DNA of 64,000 bases from Sanderia malayensis. Taxonomy: Eukaryota > Cnidaria > Scyphozoa > Semaeostomeae > Pelagiidae. Below are positions 1 through 18,400 of the stretch, piece after piece; position 1 is the stretch's first letter; every line of letters begins with the position of its first letter. The notes under the pieces are model-generated. The model made no database searches and was not told where the DNA came from. It saw only the letters and a program-made list of their open reading frames with translations. Position numbers and translations under genes: made by a program. Location of the stretch: assembly GCA_013076295.1 (NCBI GenBank), contig RQOL01000616.1, forward strand, positions 2,108,001 through 2,172,000, read 5' to 3'.

Positions 1-5874
<5,874 letters not shown>

Positions 5875-6484
5875 GTTGTAAATCCGTTTAAAAGCTTCTA
5901 ATTATAACCTAGTGCTAATTAATGCGTAAAATTTATCTGAAGAAAAATTGCATTTTCCTCCAAGCTCAAATCATACTGCCAAGGTTTGTAAACTTCTGAG
6001 GATGGTCATTAGGAGAACTGGCACTAGCGTTCTCATGTGTTCACGAGGCTCACGCTTGATAGCTGTGTGACGTCATGGAAAAAGGGTCCCTAGCTTTATA
6101 AGTGCAAAGAACCCTTTAAACCCCTCCTGGGCTTCTACACCCTTAAATTGTGAATTGCTTCAAAACACGATCCGCTCTGGCTTTGAGAAACTTTGATGTG
6201 GCATTTATCGTGACTTCAATTGTGCACAGTCAAATAAAGTTATCAGAAATACAAAAAAAGGCGTGCATACTTTATCGGATCCTTTTAAAACAAAATATAC
6301 AAATAAATGTACATATTAAAAGCATATAAATAACAAATAGAATACATCTTTAAAATAAAAGACTTTGATGATGATCAAAACAATGATCATTAAAAACGGT
6401 GTGGAATGTCTTCAAGGAACAGTTTATAACTATAATATGTTGTGCTACGTTTTAAAAATGCGTCTCATGTAAAAATCCTGTACG
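5875..6484. other. Intergenic: NAA15 promoter side and SCLT1 3' flank
   Basis: About 610 bp between the NAA15 start codon and the SCLT1 stop codon. No coding sequence seen. It should contain the NAA15 5'UTR and core promoter, and SCLT1 3'UTR. The left part is G+C-richer than the right, which is AT-rich. Confidence 0.6.
6068..6075. promoter_or_regulatory. Perfect CRE-like palindrome upstream of NAA15
   Basis: TGACGTCA lies about 195 bp upstream of the NAA15 ATG. CREB/ATF proteins bind this palindrome in animals. Its position fits a proximal promoter site, but the same octamer also occurs inside exons and introns here, so function is an inference. Confidence 0.35.
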
Positions 6485-9400
6485 TTATGAGAAATAGCCA
6501 TTCGTTGGCCTACGATAGTCGTCTTTATGTGGTGTCTCATTGTCCAAAAACTTCCATTGATTTTGGTTTCTGAAATAAAAACAACAACTTTGCTGAATAC
6601 TGTTCATTATTTGTCGATAAAATTATCTCATCTTACATTTATCATTGTGAATTGTGAAAAAATGCAATACAGTGGATGTTCGAGCCTAGTCTGTAGAACT
6701 GGACATGTATCTTGCATGTTACCGCGAGTTCCAACGCGATCTGGATGGAATGGCTCATGTGAGAAGGGGTTCATGTGAGAAGGGTCTCATGTGAGAAGGG
6801 GCTCGTTTGAGAAAGGGCTCGTGTGAGAAGGGGCTCATGTGAGAAGGGGCTCGTCTGAAAAGAGGAAAACAAGAGTCGAAACAAAAATAAGAATCATTTG
6901 CAAACCTGGATGAGGGCCTAGACGTCTCAAGTTTCAATCTGTCAAGTTCTTTGTTGAGCTCCTTTCTTTCCTGCAAAAGCTGTCTTTCACGACTGAGCAA
7001 AGTTTTCACCTGGGGGACAATTCACAGACATGTCAAATCAAAGACACATTTGATGCACTCATCTCAAACAGTCAAATCTGCGTAGATCGAACTCGTGTAA
7101 TTTCAACCCTCTCTGATATGCCAATTAGGTATTTAATGCCAATAATTACAAAACCTGAGTGCTGGCTGCATCGGCTCTTGCTTCGGCATCAGCCGCAATT
7201 CTCTGCAAGTCATTCTGTGACAATCGTGACGTCATAAGCTCTTGCTCCATCTTAAACAAGAAAATGTCCACGTCAATTAACTTTACAAGCTCGATCTAAC
7301 AACCACGAACTACTCGAAATGCGGCTACTTTCTGCATATCATGAAATAGATCAGAGAGTATTCATTTGGGGTCTGTTTAAAGTCTAGAGTGCAAAGAGAG
7401 CATTCGATGGACAGCGGAGCGAGAAATTACATGAAGTAGCTTGACCTTTTCTGCCCGTTCTTGCTCTGCAATGAATTTCTTTAATATTTCGTCATGCTTT
7501 CGTTCGATTCTACCAGAGTCTTGTCTATCAGAACAGTAAACATTAAATAGTAAACAGTCTAACACAAAATAAGCTTTGCAAGTACCCCCCCCCCCCGCTG
7601 AATCCTCCCAGAAATTATTCTCACTTGCTTATCGACCTCAGCAGGATGGAAAGCTGAGTTGGGTAACAACTTGTAGTTCGTGGACCCGAACATATGTGGG
7701 TTCGAACTATTGAAGGCGTAGCTTCAACTGGATCCACACCCAACACCTTAACACAACTACATGATACATCACTAGTTACTACAGCGTGTGTGCAAATTCT
7801 CGCAATTGACTTACTTTAGTTCGTTGATTGTCGATTCAAATTTTTGAGTCATTGATCGTGACTCATCTCTCCATCTGAAAATGAAAGAAAACAACATCTT
7901 AACAAGGCACCGTAATTAAAAAACAGGTTTTCACGTATACAGGTTTTCACGTAACAGGTATTGCTTACAAAGATCTCTTGTTGTCTTCCCATTAATCTTC
8001 TGAAGATACGATCCTGATTTTACGGGCCCTGGCTGTATTAGCTACCAGTAGTGTGTGATTGGGAATAGAACGGGGTTTATTTGCTGCAATGCAAATAGAC
8101 CTCGTATGCATACAACTTACTTATTTCCAACCCTCTGCTGCGCGGTCAACATTTCTCTCAGTTCATTCACCGTCTGACGATTCAGATTATCTGTCGCTCG
8201 AATTCTAGAATCGACATCTTTCTTTTGGATTTCCAACTTCTGTCTGAGCAAAGATATCTTAAAAGATAGAAAGAGATATAAAGGATTAATGTCATCAAAG
8301 CTACAAAGTTTCATTGCAAAAAAGATTGTAGAAATTTACATCAGATACCCCCTGAAATAAATCAATCAGCCTGGATTATCAATAGGTAAGATAAAACTTC
8401 CAGGGAGTATTATCTTCAACGATCACAACTTACCTCTGCGGAGGCCTTCGTCTCGATATCATCTTTTTGTTGATTCACTAGGATAACCTCTCGCTTCTGC
8501 TTGTCGATCTCGTCTTAAAGAGAAAAGTAAAATACAAAATTAGAAAGCCGAAAATTGTTCCAACGTGATGAGAAGGCCCTAAATAGTATGTTTCGATCAT
8601 TTGTGAGCCGAATTTCAATGAATTTCGATTTTTGATTTCTCCACTTTATGCTTTCATGATGGATACATAAAGTTATTCACTACTCGCGAGCATTTGAAAT
8701 TTTTAACTTTTGAACCAAGCGTCTTAGAAAGCTGAAAATTGTTCCAACGTGATCAGAAGGCCCTAAATAGTATGTTTTGATCATTTGTGAGCCGAATTTT
8801 AATGAATTTCGATTTTTGATTTCTCCACTTTAGGCTTTCATGATGGATACATAAAGTTATTTTAACTAATTTATTTAAAGTTACATAACTTTTGAACCAA
8901 GTGCCCTATCATGGTAACATATATCAGATAAACAGACACTGCAGCCCTGTCTTGCTGGCGTCAAGAAAGAGTGGTGGTAATATCTTCAGTTTTGACCCCG
9001 ACTGAAACTATGGCATTGGCAGTAATAGCATTCTCTCTGTACCTAGCAGCTGTAATCTTGAGTTGGATACATTCTCGACTTCAGATTCTAAAGTTTTGAC
9101 TCTTTTTCTCAGTTCGGTGATTTGAGATTTCATGTAGTTCTTTTCGTTTTCAGTTCTAGAAGTAAAAGTAAGTTGTAAAGTTTGATCATAATAATAATTG
9201 TTAAATCATAATAATGGTGATGAATAACAAAGATAAAAACGATGGTGATGATGACAATAATAATATAACAATAATAATGATGATAATGCTAATAACAAAT
9301 TTATGATAATGATGAGTATGGTTAGAAATTCAGTGGATCCTTGGAAATAACCCAATTTTACTTCGTTATATTAAGAATATCAAGCCAAGAGCCAATAGTT

Positions 9401-12400
9401 CCACGATGCAGTCGTCAGATCACGAAGCAAATCGTTATTTCTTAAGAGCGTGGAATCTCGATATAACAACACAAATCGTTCAGATAACAAATCGATACAG
9501 CCCCGAGAGAACTTTCATGCTGAAGCTCCTTCACAGCGGCCTTAAGACCGCGGCTGGTTATTTCGTTATACAAAGGATTTGTTACATCGAGAATCCACAC
9601 TAACAATTCAATTCAATTCTTACTGGCTTTCAGTTCTTCGTAGAGATGATTGCAATGAGTCAGCGTGTAACACGGCCTCGTCTCTGGACACTTCTAATCT
9701 GGACAGCCTCTTTTGAAGGTCCTCAAGCGTCATGCCGGCACGTGACACCTCAGAGGGTCCTTCATTGTACAACTGCAAAAGAAAAACAAAGTTGATGAGT
9801 GGATATTGGAAGAGATTATCAAACACAACTCATTCTATCCATGCATACACTAAAACCCGCGATAACTCCAACCTAGTGTAGTATTTAGACTAGGGCCCAG
9901 ACCTCAAAAGGTCGGACATGTTGGTTAAGAGCTTTTTGTTTTACGAGTTATATATTATGGTTGTGTTACAAAGTTACTCTGAGTTTCTTTCGTATTGTAC
10001 AAGCTTCAAGAATATTAAACCTAGGATAACTTGCGACTATATGCATCTCTCTTGAAAGCTTTGCTAGTATTTTCTAACCTTCAAACATTGGTTAACTCGA
10101 ACCAATTTCATCGGTCCCTTGAGGGTTCGAGTTATCGTTGTACTGTACGCACAACTTACTTATAAGCACTATCTTATATCGCGAATAAATTCTCTCTGTC
10201 AAATGACCCTGGTGCCTTGACATTGTAAATGGAAATTGCTGGATAAAAAAGCCCAACTCTATCTCTGAGCCCCTCATATGGTTGGTACGGTATTGAAGAT
10301 CTATGGATATGGAGTATATGCATCCTTGACCTATCCAAAGGCTTGTACGTGAATAGACAGTGCACAAATCATGAGAAAACGTCACAGATAAAACACTGTT
10401 TTCTCAGTGGCTTTTGATATGCAGACATGACCTAAAATAGCAGACATCTTCATGACGTCGCTTTCAATCACTGTAAGAAATGGGCAGGATAAGCCCAGAT
10501 ATACCAGCAGCTGCAATTCACGAACATGACCAAATATAGTATAGATGCATATCAGACTGAACAACACACTTGAGAAGGCCAGACTCATGACAGGATTACA
10601 TCTGCCATGCCTTCACGTATATTGCCAAGCATACTGAGTGCCTCTTAATTACATACTAAATCCCTCAACTCCATCACCCCTGAAAAGAAAGCTTGCTCTA
10701 ATAATAGGCAATATAAAATAATCGCTTTCCAGGGGGTACACGACCTTTTAGTTGAGCTTGAGTATATTGTGTTTCAAGGAATCAATGAACAGTGTTTGTA
10801 AAGATGCTGTCACGGTGATCACGAAATTGTGAACGTAAAATGTATGGAAACAGTAAACAAACCTTTTCAAGTTCTTTTTCCACGGCTGCTTTCTCTCGAA
10901 GGGCTCGTTCCAGCTGGGCCTGTCTTTCTGCCCCTTCCTGCAGAAGAATAGAAACTGCATGAGCGTGGTCAAAAAGACATGGCACATGGCATGGCACACA
11001 CGTAAAGCACGACACAGGCAACAAGACACAACGACCATAAAGAACGATTGAAACAACAGCAAACAAAACAAGGACGTAAACACAAATATACAAACACTAT
11101 AAACATGTTATAATAACAACAAATATAAATAAGGACATAAGCATGATCAAAGATATAAACAAATGAACGTCTAACACGGAACAAGAACAAGGCATAAACA
11201 AATTTGCCCTGCTGCTGGCAATATTTTATCGGCCTATCTCTGTATGTATGTCGTGGCACGAATAATGAAAACCTATTTACAGCGACACAGACTCGTGTGA
11301 TCAACTTGATATAGTTACAAGGGTCGTGAAGATGTGCCCAGCATGTCACAAGCACACAGACACAGTTGATAAGAAGCTTACAGGATAAAATTCGTAAATC
11401 CAACGTCGGTCGCGATATTGTCGACTTTTTGGGTCGCTGCTGTCTTCGTAGAGCTCAAAATTGCTCATCTTTCAGGTGGTCTGTCTGTCTGTCACTGACC
11501 AATTCTCAACAAACAACCAAACGAAGATTACATAAATTTCGCTTGTAAAACTACTCGTACTCCAGTGAGCGGCAATAAAAATACGAAATTTGAAGTCGCA
11601 ATCCTATTAATGTTTGTGTCTGCTTCTTTTTTCAAAGATAGGGGAGATTTTGACTACCAACGAACGGCGATAATTGTGAAGTAAAATGTGCGAAATTCAT
11701 AAACGAACGAGATTGGCAAAAAGCTTAATCCAACAGTATAATATTGACATGTCTATTGGCATAAACAAAAGATAATATCTTTGTCAAAGTGATATATTTA
11801 TTGAGCATTATACGAAAAGAATGGCTCACAGGGCAATTTTTGTCAGTTATTTTCAAAAGGAATAGAAAATTTCTTTTGCAGGGACTGCGAGTGGAATTAT
11901 ACAGCAAGTGAAGTGAGAGGGACGGATTTCGCCGCGTGGTAGATCCATGCAGCGGCATAAATTTCCTCGCGGCAAAACAAAATCACTGAATGTGCAAACA
12001 CGTGGTGAACAAGCTCGATACGAAAGTCGAATGAATATATCAGTTGTTAAAACATGCGAGAAAAACGTGTATCAACCCTGTGTGCGCGACATAAGCACAA
12101 AATAGAGACCTTTACTTTGTCTGTTCCATGATGTGTGTGTGAGGGGTTTGATGAACTGATTGTCCCCCCACCCAAGCAACTTTGCAAGACTGCCCCAAGG
12201 TCATTCCCTCGAGGATTGCCCCGAAGAAAACAATCTGTCAGCGGATGTATATGAATAATAAAACCGGAAGAAGCGAACGATGCACCGCACAGTCTGCGGT
12301 GAATGGACTTTTCTTCACTTCCTCTGCTGGAGGAATAATATAATCAAATCCAAACTGCAGAAACTACAGGAGGACATCCACATTTGCTTGAGTCACTTCA

Positions 12401-15400
12401 CTCATTTCATTCTTCCAACGATGACAGACCAGAAAACTTGTGTTGTTTGAGAAGCGTTGAAGTAGCACAATTTCACGTGGAAAAACATCGAATCAAAATC
12501 AAAATAAGCAATAAATACATTTGTGCCTGCAGAGGATAGGTTCTTGCGCAAGGTTTATGCAGTGAAAAGCTAGAGTTTCTTGGTTGGACAGCGTATATTA
12601 GAGCATAACGACCTTTTGGTTTAAAGAGTTTGACTGGTTTGACCTATTGGTTGGTATAGTAACTTGATGTCGTGGCAAACTGTTCGTAACTTGCTCGAAA
12701 AAAGGTAACTGGATTTGTTAGTAAATTTGTTTGAACCAGAAAGACTTTGTTCGATCAAGCCTTTGACGTCAAAAACCAAACAGTAAACAGGTTTATATTA
12801 CATCATCATTGGTGAGGAAATTGACAGATAGTAAGGTCATATATACACACCTCCGTGTTGTTTATCAATACCAACATGGAACTCAACGACCCACGGGGGG
12901 CGTATAGCAGTCCTGATGCGGACCAGAGCAAGTCGTCGATCCGGAGAAGTCACTATTTCGTATCCAAGAAAAGGATGATATTCATCGTCGTCATATTCGT
13001 ATGTCTGTTTATTGTGTCAGCAGTTGTGGGCACTGTCATCTCACACAAAGCGAGTCCCAATGGAAAATCGGGCTCGAGTTCTGCATACACGAACCGGTCG
13101 AGAAAAGGAACTGGTGAACCCGAACCGAAACCAGACGGACCGTGGAAAAACTTTCGTCTACCGAAGAATCTGAAACCGCTGCACTACGATTTGAAGATAC
13201 GCGTCAACATGTCCGATGCGCTTTTCTATGGAGTTGTGCGGATCCGCTTTGCCGTTGTAGCGGCAACTAGTTACATCATACTGCACGTCGATCCGACCAG
13301 GATGCATTACAAGCGGCTGGTTGTCACCGACATGTCAAATAGGCCAATTGAGAGGAAGACAACGATGCACCACGCATCTTTTCTCTTTGTTGAAATGAAT
13401 GAAAATCTACAGCAAGGCCTATTGTACACGATAACGATCAATTATTATTCCGACTTCAAGAACTACCCCCAAAAAGGCTTGTATTGGGTGAGAAACCGCA
13501 GCCTTTACAACCCTGCGACCAGGCGATACGTGACGCAGAAAAAAATGGCCGTGACTTTTTTCGCGCCGATTTCAGCCCGGCGGAACTTTCCGTGCTTTGA
13601 CGAGCCGGGCTTCAAAGCAACCTTCTCTCTCATGTTGATATACAGCCGAGGCTACACATCGCTTTCCAATATGCCACTCGTGACGAGCCGAATGACGAAG
13701 AGTCTCGTTTTCGATCGCTTCAAAACCTCACTTCGAATGCCGACGTACATGCTCAACTACGTGATTTCCGATTACAGCTCAAGCGGCACCGTTACGAAGC
13801 ACGGCACGAAACTACGCCTATGGTCGCCGAAATACACGGCGAAACAGCGCAGCTACGGGTTGCGAGCGGCGAATCTCACGCTTCCGTATTACGAGGGTCT
13901 TTTCGGCGTTCGCTACCCGATATCAAAACTCGATTTGATAACAGTTCCAACGTATCTCGTAGCAGCCATGGAGACTTGGGGCTTGGTGAACTTCGTCGAG
14001 AGAAAACTACTCCTCCAGGGTGGGAGCGACAGCAATTTGGCGATGCGAAAACAAAAGATCGTACTACTTGTTGCCCACGAAATTGTCCACCAGTGGTTCG
14101 GGAATTTAGCAACAATCAAATGGTGGACGGATTTGGTGATTCATGAAGGTAATGTACCCCTTGGATTCCTTTATACCCATTCACTATCAATGTTAATCGA
14201 TCAATCCTCAGGGGGTGGTTAGTAACTGTTATGCCATTATGTTACGCCACTGTGTTTCATGACTGTGTTACGCTACTGTGTTACGCCACTCTGTTTTCCC
14301 TCAGGTTGCGCCACATATCTTCAATATTTCGGTGCGAATTACGTAGAGCCGCAACTCGAGCTCATGGACCAATTCTACAACATCGAAGTTCGACAGGCCA
14401 TGCAAGAAGACTCGCGCAATTCTTCGAGAGAGATAGCGAAAAACGTGCTAGTTGCCAATGACATCGGTACCAACATCCACATACTCATGTACAGAAAAGG
14501 GGCGGCCATATTGAGAATGTTACACTCGTACATAGGTGACAGGGCGTTCATAGCTGGCCTCAGACTGTACGTAAAGAGATTTGCCTATGCAAGTGCTACT
14601 CAGGACGACCTGTGGCAAGCCATAAGGTAAGCAGCATTAGGTGTATAATACTATCTTGGTGCAAACAATAGAACAGAGAAAAAGCAATGATGCAGGACCG
14701 TGTGTTATTGAATATACATGCATCTATTTGTGTTTACTTGCAGTGAAACATCAAATGTCGATGTTGGATCAATAATGAAACCTTGGACAAAACAGCCTGG
14801 CTTTCCAATTGTTACTGCAAAGCGAATCAATTCTGAAGAGGTGCTAGTGACTCAGAAGAGGTTTCTTGTCGGCTATGCAAATGATGGTAAGTTAATAGAA
14901 TAACAAAACAATAAACAATGAGATAATGGACATTGGATGGAATAATAACAATGAATGCTTGATCAACGAAGATGTAATGATGGACGCTCGAAGAAACAAA
15001 AAATCGAAAAAAATCTGCCTATAGGGAATAATCACTAAACAATGTTACAGACCAGTTAATGAGAGGAAAATAAAATAAACCAAAGGGATAATCATCAATT
15101 AAATGAGAAATGAAACGGTTGAAGCAACAATAGATCGGTCCAATGTGTGGGCAATAAACAGGAAACAATAAGCACACTGTAAAACAATGCATTAACCAAA
15201 CAACAGGGCCATTCACTCTGAAATAACCTGAACCAACCTTCGAGTAATGACCAAAACTTTGTCTGTTGCAGGTAGCATAGGCCTATCGAACTGGAAGGTG
15301 CCCATAACATATGCGACATCAAATGACCCAAAAAGGAAGCAGCATATTCTCTTATCTTCGAGCAATACTCGCCTGACTGTTGGTGATAGTCGCTGGTTCA

Positions 15401-18400
15401 AACTGAACAAAAATGCGGATGGATACTACATTGTGAACTACGACGATAAAAACTGGAACCGTCTCGGACAACAGCTCACCATAGACCATTCCGTGTTCAG
15501 CATTTTAGACAGGTCAAGTCTGCTGAAGGATGTCTTCACACTGGCAGAGGAGGGCGTGTTGCCAAGCGCAGTGGCAATGAATATGACTGTCTATCTACCA
15601 AAGGTATGGTATTTTATTGTGGAGTTGGACCTTGATAACAAAACTCACAACATCTGGTCGCTTGCACTGATAATGCATAGTGCAATAAAGAAGCACGTTT
15701 TAATTTCTTTCAATGTTCTTGTTATTCGCCTTCTAGGAGGAGGACTGGATACCATGGCAGTACGTGAAGTACTTCATATCAAACATGATAATGAGACTGC
15801 CGAGACGATCTAAAACGAGGCAGCTACTTTTGCAGTACAACGCCAACATAACGAAGCCACTGTTGGAGAAGTACGGATGGGATGAGATCAAAGACGGCAG
15901 TTTGAAAGAGAATTTCTTGCAAGAAACCGCTGTCACGGCGGCAATGAATGCAGGCGACAAGCAAGCTGTTGACATGGCAAAGAGGTTGTTCAGGTAAGTC
16001 GAGGCTATTTCATAATGACACATACTTCCCCTGGAATAACTGAGTATTATTCATCAATGCCATGGCATGATACCTGTAAGGGGGGTAGGGTCCAGAACTG
16101 TTACAGTCTCTCAAGGAAGGACACCCAGCAGACATGATACACTATCTGGCGGGTTTCACCCCCGTCCAACGAAACCATGCATATTGTATTTGACTGACAA
16201 GTAACAGCAGGGACGGGTGTTGTGTTACTCTTGTAGAAACTGGATGGTCAACCAAACTCGTATTCAACCGAACATTGCTAAAGTCGTCCTGTTTTACGGT
16301 GTGCGAAACGGCGGCAAAGAGGAATGGAACCGAGTGTTCACAATGTTCAGCTACGAGGTGAGAAAGACGGAGAAAGCTGCATTGATGGGTGCACTGGGAG
16401 CGAGCAAAGACTCATGGACCCTCACCAGGTAGGCAACCGAGTAGTGGCTGGATACTTTATTATAGTGGTGTTCCACTGTGTCAATGGTCTTGTGTTCCAC
16501 AAAGTTATCATTCACCGGAATAATAACTTTATTGGTCTCTGGCATTAATGACAATTTGTGGCCTAAATTTCGCATGTGTTTATTAGTTAAATGGTACAGC
16601 CGTACAGTCATAAATTAAAGCTATTTGCTATGATTCCTCTATAGCTACCAGAGTAGAGCGTCTCAGTCAATTGTGTCTATCTGTTTTACAGGCTTCTTCA
16701 ACTCTCCACGTATTCACGTCACATCTACATAGTCCATGCTTTGCAGGTGGTGGCTGCATCGGGTGAAAACGGGCGTAACATCGCTTGGAACTTTGTAAAA
16801 CGCAAGTGGCAAACGCTACCAGGCTCCAACAACATTGATTATGCAATACGCGCATACATGAAACCGATCGCAGGGACCTTCTCAAACATCTACTATTACA
16901 ACGATGTTCAGAAGTTCCTCAAAAAGAGGTTCGGTCACACTGCACTGGGCATGACTAGAGCCAAGGAGTTGCTGAAGGTGATTCAGATGAATATTCTCTG
17001 GTCAAAAAAGGTCGCGCCGGAGATCAGGGCGTGGCTAGAAAAGCACTCGAAAGCGCTGTGATCGTTACCAAACGAAATTTTATCAATTTTTGTCAATCGC
17101 CGTAAACTTTTTTTTATATTACTTTTGCCATTATACACCTATTTTTTTATAAAAACCAATCTCGACATTGAGTAATCTAGTTTCTTAAGGCATCAGAGAA
17201 TTTCAATTTTTTAGGGTTTTTTTATTGTCAATGAATAGATATTTATTCATCCCAAACATATCACGTGGCAATATTCTTCAATTCGGTATGACAATCACTA
17301 TGGTGGCAATAAGTATATTACGTATTGTACCTTTTACTCAATCAAGCCAAAATATTCAAATTCTGGGTTTTTATATATTTTCCAAATCAAGTCAGCTTCT
17401 TAAATGTTTTTCTTCGAGACGGCAGTTTTCTAACTTTTTCTTATTTAAAAAAATAGGTATATTATATCGAGGTAATCATTTGGAGGTAGTGATCTTTCAG
17501 GGAGAATTGGTTATGAAGGTGAGTGAATATAACATGCAGTGAGACAGGGGGGAAGCTCGTGGTGGTTTGGGCTGAGCAAGAAAAGTATGCATCAAGATGA
17601 CTTACCATCTCAAGGTAGTGAATCTCCTCCATGAGTCTCTGGGTCTGTCGACTGTTCTGGTTCCGTAGATTATCAAGCTAAGAGAAAGAGTGTAGAACAT
17701 TGGATTGAATGCGAAGGTTTACAAGATAGGGCTGAATTTATTTCATTTAAAATATGTTTTTATGTTATTACGATATGACTGTCGGAAAATTTCGAATTAA
17801 CAATTGGCAAGTCTTTTATTTTACGAGAATTGTATTTAGGGAATGATTGATAATCTAAAATAATATCTTCATTTTTGAATAAAAGCGTTATGTTTGGCTA
17901 GTGATATCAAAATTTTATACCTCTAGTCTCCTTTTCTTGTCAGCCTCCTTCAGAAGATTGCTAATCGATTCTTGCTGCCTGGTAACCTCTTCGGAAAGTT
18001 GCTGCTCTTTAATCAAAGCCTGCAAAATAAAGAGTTTAGCGTAATGAATACCGAGTGTTGTTTAGTGTACCCCCTTGGAGTATGGCGTCTTGCAAAGGCT
18101 TTGAATGGCAAGTAGTGAGCTGTGACGGGCGTTGGTTACAGAGTACTGATTGGCGCCGACTGGTGGTCACGCTTGATCGCTTGATTATGGTGGCTGGGAA
18201 CCTGTTGCGTGCTTTGAAGACACGGTGCTCAAACCACGTGGACAAACGGACATGAGAAAAATTACAAGACGAAGAAAGAAATGAAAACATTCGTACAGAT
18301 TTCGAAGCAAGCAAACGAGGCAGAGTAAATATAGTCCGGGGCTTGGAGGATAAAAATCGTGTGTTGTTACAGCTTGTGTTGAAGGGGTTGCTGTCACGTT

